DNA from: Pseudanabaena sp. CAN_BIN31
Lineage (GTDB): Bacteria > Cyanobacteriota > Cyanobacteriia > Pseudanabaenales > Pseudanabaenaceae
Direction of reading: 5' to 3'
DNA: 8,584 nt
Assembly: GCA_026785865.1 (NCBI GenBank)
Contig: JAJAZG010000494.1
Span: forward strand, 1 to 8,584
Shown in pieces: positions 7,087-8,584 of the stretch. The translations under genes were made by a program, and so were the position numbers. Below the pieces are notes generated by a model. The model was not told the origin of the DNA, ran no database searches, and worked only from the letters and a program-made list of their open reading frames with translations. How positions within the stretch are numbered: position 1 is the first letter of the stretch; each line of letters begins with the position of its first letter.

Positions 7087-7113
7087 TAGATCTAGCGCGA
7101 AGCTCTAGATCTA
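7087..7113 (-). repeat. Hairpin in the menG-rodA gap
   Basis: Perfect 9-bp arms TAGATCTAG (7087-7095) and CTAGATCTA (7105-7113) flank a 9-nt centre that can add two more G-C pairs around a triloop after one mismatch. The arm at 7111-7113 is the menG stop codon. No T-run follows on the minus strand, so it does not look like a classical intrinsic terminator; RNA stabilisation, partial attenuation or a small interspersed repeat are alternatives. Confidence 0.6.
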
Positions 7114-7827
7114 GTTTTCGGATTTTTGTAAAACTAATATCCCCATCATGCCATTGGCGATCGCATAATGTGTTGCTTGAGTAAATCCTGCGGATTTGGC
7201 TAGTTTAACTTGTTCAGCCCCAATCGGAAATCTGGCTAAACTGGGTGCAATATAGGCATATTCATCAGTCATCTCAAAGCGATCGGCTAGTGGCACCACC
7301 ACGCGCTCCAAATAAAAATCTTGAAAAGTCTGCATCAGGCGATCGCTAGGACGGTGAAAATCTAAAATCGCGGCGCTTGCGCCATTTTTTAAAACGCGAT
7401 GCAATTCTAATAAGCATTTGGGAATATTTGCCACATTTCGCAACCCATAGGCTAAGGTCGCCCCATCAAAGCTATTGTCGACAAAAGGCAAGCTCAAGAC
7501 GTTGCCTTCTTGCCATGTCAAACATTTTTGAGTTTTTGGCGAATAATTTTTGGCTTTATTCGATGCGATCGCTAATAGGTTTTTAGAAAAATCAACCCCG
7601 ATCGCTTGACCATGAGGCGCAACTTGTTGGGCAACTAAAGCGGTCATGTCACCAGATCCACAGCAAAGATCGAGCCATTTTTCGCCCTGTTGTGGTTCAC
7701 CCCAACGCAGCGCCATTTTTTTCCAGATCCGATGTTGACCTAAGCTCAGGAGATCGTTAAAGCGATCGTACACTGGAGCAATGCGATCAAAAATCTGTTG
7801 GATATCAGTTTCCGAAGGTTGAGACAT
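7111..7827 (-). CDS. menG: UbiE-family methyltransferase, demethylphylloquinone (2-phytyl-1,4-naphthoquinone) methyltransferase
   Basis: This is an S-adenosylmethionine-dependent C-methyltransferase for the last step of naphthoquinone synthesis. In cyanobacteria this family member methylates 2-phytyl-1,4-naphthoquinone to phylloquinone, the A1 electron carrier of photosystem I. It has 238 residues, the usual family length. The N-terminal UbiE signature is YDRFNDLLSLGQHRIWK (20-36), with Phe where Met is common. SAM motif I is LDLCCGSGD (52-60), followed by the acidic GVDFS (77-81). Further marks are ATLAYGLRNVAN (123-134) and the second signature RVLKNGASAAILDFHRP (144-160), in which the common PGG is NGA. 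The ATG at 7827 has AGGTGA upstream. It is divergent from the plus-strand gene at 8019 and precedes rodA by 41 nt. Whether the product is named menG or ubiE rests on the cyanobacterial context. Confidence 0.94.
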   Translation of the reverse strand: MSQPSETDIQQIFDRIAPVYDRFNDLLSLGQHRIWKKMALRWGEPQQGEKWLDLCCGSGDMTALVAQQVAPHGQAIGVDFSKNLLAIASNKAKNYSPKTQKCLTWQEGNVLSLPFVDNSFDGATLAYGLRNVANIPKCLLELHRVLKNGASAAILDFHRPSDRLMQTFQDFYLERVVVPLADRFEMTDEYAYIAPSLARFPIGAEQVKLAKSAGFTQATHYAIANGMMGILVLQKSEN

Positions 7828-7896
7828 GGTGTCACCTAAAATCTACAGGCTAAGTATGTGGGGCGTTAAATATTTTGCCCATTTCTAAGCATAATC

Positions 7897-7915
7897 GCTG
7901 ATTGGAGTAATCAGC
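7897..7915. repeat. Inverted repeat GCTGATT-N5-AATCAGC
   Basis: Perfect 7-bp arms around the loop GGAGT, about 70 bp upstream of menG and 104 bp upstream of the plus-strand gene. It could be an operator for a dimeric regulator or an RNA hairpin in a leader. Chance occurrence is not excluded. Confidence 0.4.
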
Positions 7916-7947
7916 ATGGGTTTTATTAATATGCGAAAATGTAATAC

Positions 7948-7980
7948 TAGATATCGGTAACATATAGATATTGGCATCAT
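7948..7980 (+). repeat. Imperfect tandem direct repeat, 17-bp period
   Basis: TAGATATCGGTAACAT (7948-7963) and TAGATATTGGCATCAT (7965-7980) match at 13 of 16 positions with a 17-bp period. No third unit follows. It lies 38 bp upstream of the plus-strand start, where a pair of regulator sites would be plausible. Confidence 0.35.
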
Positions 7981-8018
7981 CATATCTGCCCAAACTATCT
8001 AAATAAATTGCGTGTTTT

Positions 8019-8584
8019 ATGCATGAATCTTCTTACTTATTGCTAATAGAAACTAGCGCTATTATTGAAACCGATCTCAATACTTGGCAAGCGATCGCTA
8101 AATTAGGCGAATGTTTGCTACCACAAATTGTGGCGATCGAAATTAAAAATGTCGCTGACGGTAAAGTCGCTGATAGTAATGATTCAACCGCAAAACAATT
8201 TCAAAATTTATTACCAAACCTAAACTGGCAAATTACGCCCCTAACTGCCAAACATCCAGACTTGTTAGTCAGGACTACGCAAAATCTGAGTCGTAAGGCA
8301 AAATTGATCATGAATATTGCTCAAAGTGCAGTCGGTGTTGCGAATGCTCATCCCCAGAAATGTGTGGTTTTAATCTCTAATGAAATATCCTTACGCGATC
8401 GCATTGCCAAACTAAACTATAAAAATTTATGTGCTATCCCATCAGCGATCGCCCGACAATGGTCAAGAACGGATCAAGCGCCGCCAATTGTGCAGCAGTT
8501 ACAGAAACATTTGCAGGAACTACTAGAGCAAACAATTCTTCAATCCTCGCTTCAACCCACCATAAATTTAAATACCAAAATAAA
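8019..8584 (+). CDS. PIN-like domain protein, C-terminal part beyond the window
   Basis: The frame is open for 188 codons from ATG 8019 to the window edge. The N-terminal ~150 residues have the layout of a PIN-like nuclease fold. A first strand with an acidic residue is at LLIETSAII (7-15). LPQIVAIEIKNV (33-44) holds a second acid, E40. A later strand-turn CVVLISNEISLRDRI (114-128) corresponds to the usual xxTNDxxL element. The canonical first and third Asp appear as Glu (E10 and E121), so catalysis may be altered or lost. After residue 150 comes a Gln/Leu-rich segment (156-178) that looks helical, then a polar stretch. The start is the first ATG after an in-frame TAA at 8004 and has no Shine-Dalgarno site. 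The fold call rests on pattern memory, and no partner antitoxin gene adjoins it upstream. Confidence 0.7.
   Translation, partial: MHESSYLLLIETSAIIETDLNTWQAIAKLGECLLPQIVAIEIKNVADGKVADSNDSTAKQFQNLLPNLNWQITPLTAKHPDLLVRTTQNLSRKAKLIMNIAQSAVGVANAHPQKCVVLISNEISLRDRIAKLNYKNLCAIPSAIARQWSRTDQAPPIVQQLQKHLQELLEQTILQSSLQPTINLNTKI

Larger units (their letters stand above)
7828..8018. promoter_or_regulatory. Divergent intergenic region between menG and the PIN-like gene
   Basis: These 191 bases must carry the promoters for both neighbours, but no convincing -35/-10 pair was found for either direction. Visible structure is a perfect inverted repeat GCTGATT/AATCAGC at 7897-7915 (5-nt loop) and an imperfect direct repeat at 7948-7963 and 7965-7980 (13 of 16 matching). 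A TAA stop at 8004-8006 in the frame of the downstream gene limits how far upstream that gene can start. Confidence 0.5.
682..8452. repeat. HIP1 octamers (GCGATCGC) dispersed through the window
   Basis: Exact copies were found at 682, 1014, 3683, 4582, 4588, 6861, 7157, 7339, 7565, 8091, 8395 and 8445, with two overlapping at 4582-4595. About one per 700 bp is far above chance for an octamer and is a well-known property of many cyanobacterial genomes. Copies occur in every kind of gene here, including the flanking ones, so there is no sign that any part of the window is recently foreign. Confidence 0.9.

Noticed and set aside
7111..7827. Functional link between menG and the quinol-type oxidase through quinone synthesis
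   Set aside because: In cyanobacteria this methyltransferase makes phylloquinone for photosystem I, not the plastoquinone used in respiration, and rodA lies between them.
7861..7880. GGGC...GCCC hairpin upstream of menG
   Set aside because: Only four paired bases plus a wobble before mismatches; too weak to call.

Overview
The window is cyanobacterial chromosome. Three things support this. The HIP1 octamer GCGATCGC occurs at least 12 times. There is a UbiE-family methyltransferase of the kind that makes phylloquinone in this phylum. There is also a complete terminal-oxidase cluster whose subunit II has lost its CuA ligands, the hallmark of the cyanobacterial alternative respiratory terminal oxidase (ARTO). 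The genus cannot be fixed from the sequence alone.

Almost everything is on the minus strand, so in transcription order it reads from right to left. At 7827-7111 is menG (demethylphylloquinone/UbiE methyltransferase). After 41 nt and a small hairpin comes rodA (7069-5813), the elongation SEDS glycosyltransferase. After another 64 nt a tightly packed block begins. It holds two paralogous DUF2231 membrane proteins (5748-5248 and 5251-4640, sharing an ATGA overlap), then coxB (4631-3720), coxA (3708-2032) and coxC (2042-1425, overlapping coxA by 11 nt). Gaps in this block are 0-11 nt, so it is very probably one operon. Downstream, a 234-nt spacer carries a double palindromic repeat element. Beyond it lies the N-terminal ~396 codons of a GMC-family flavin oxidoreductase that runs off the left edge (1190-1). 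The only plus-strand gene starts at 8019, is divergent from menG, runs off the right edge, and looks like a PIN-like domain protein.

Subunit I keeps all heme and CuB ligands and has the YSHPAV signature of A2-type heme-copper oxidases. Subunit II keeps only one His and the Met of the CuA site; both Cys, the Glu and the second His are replaced. The enzyme should therefore reduce oxygen but not accept electrons from a soluble cytochrome c or plastocyanin through CuA, so a quinol donor is the likely alternative. The two DUF2231 proteins share four histidine positions with each other and are locked into the same operon ahead of coxB. They are the least understood part of the window and the best candidates for an undescribed accessory or electron-input module of ARTO.

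No tRNA, rRNA, CRISPR array, transposase or phage gene was seen.
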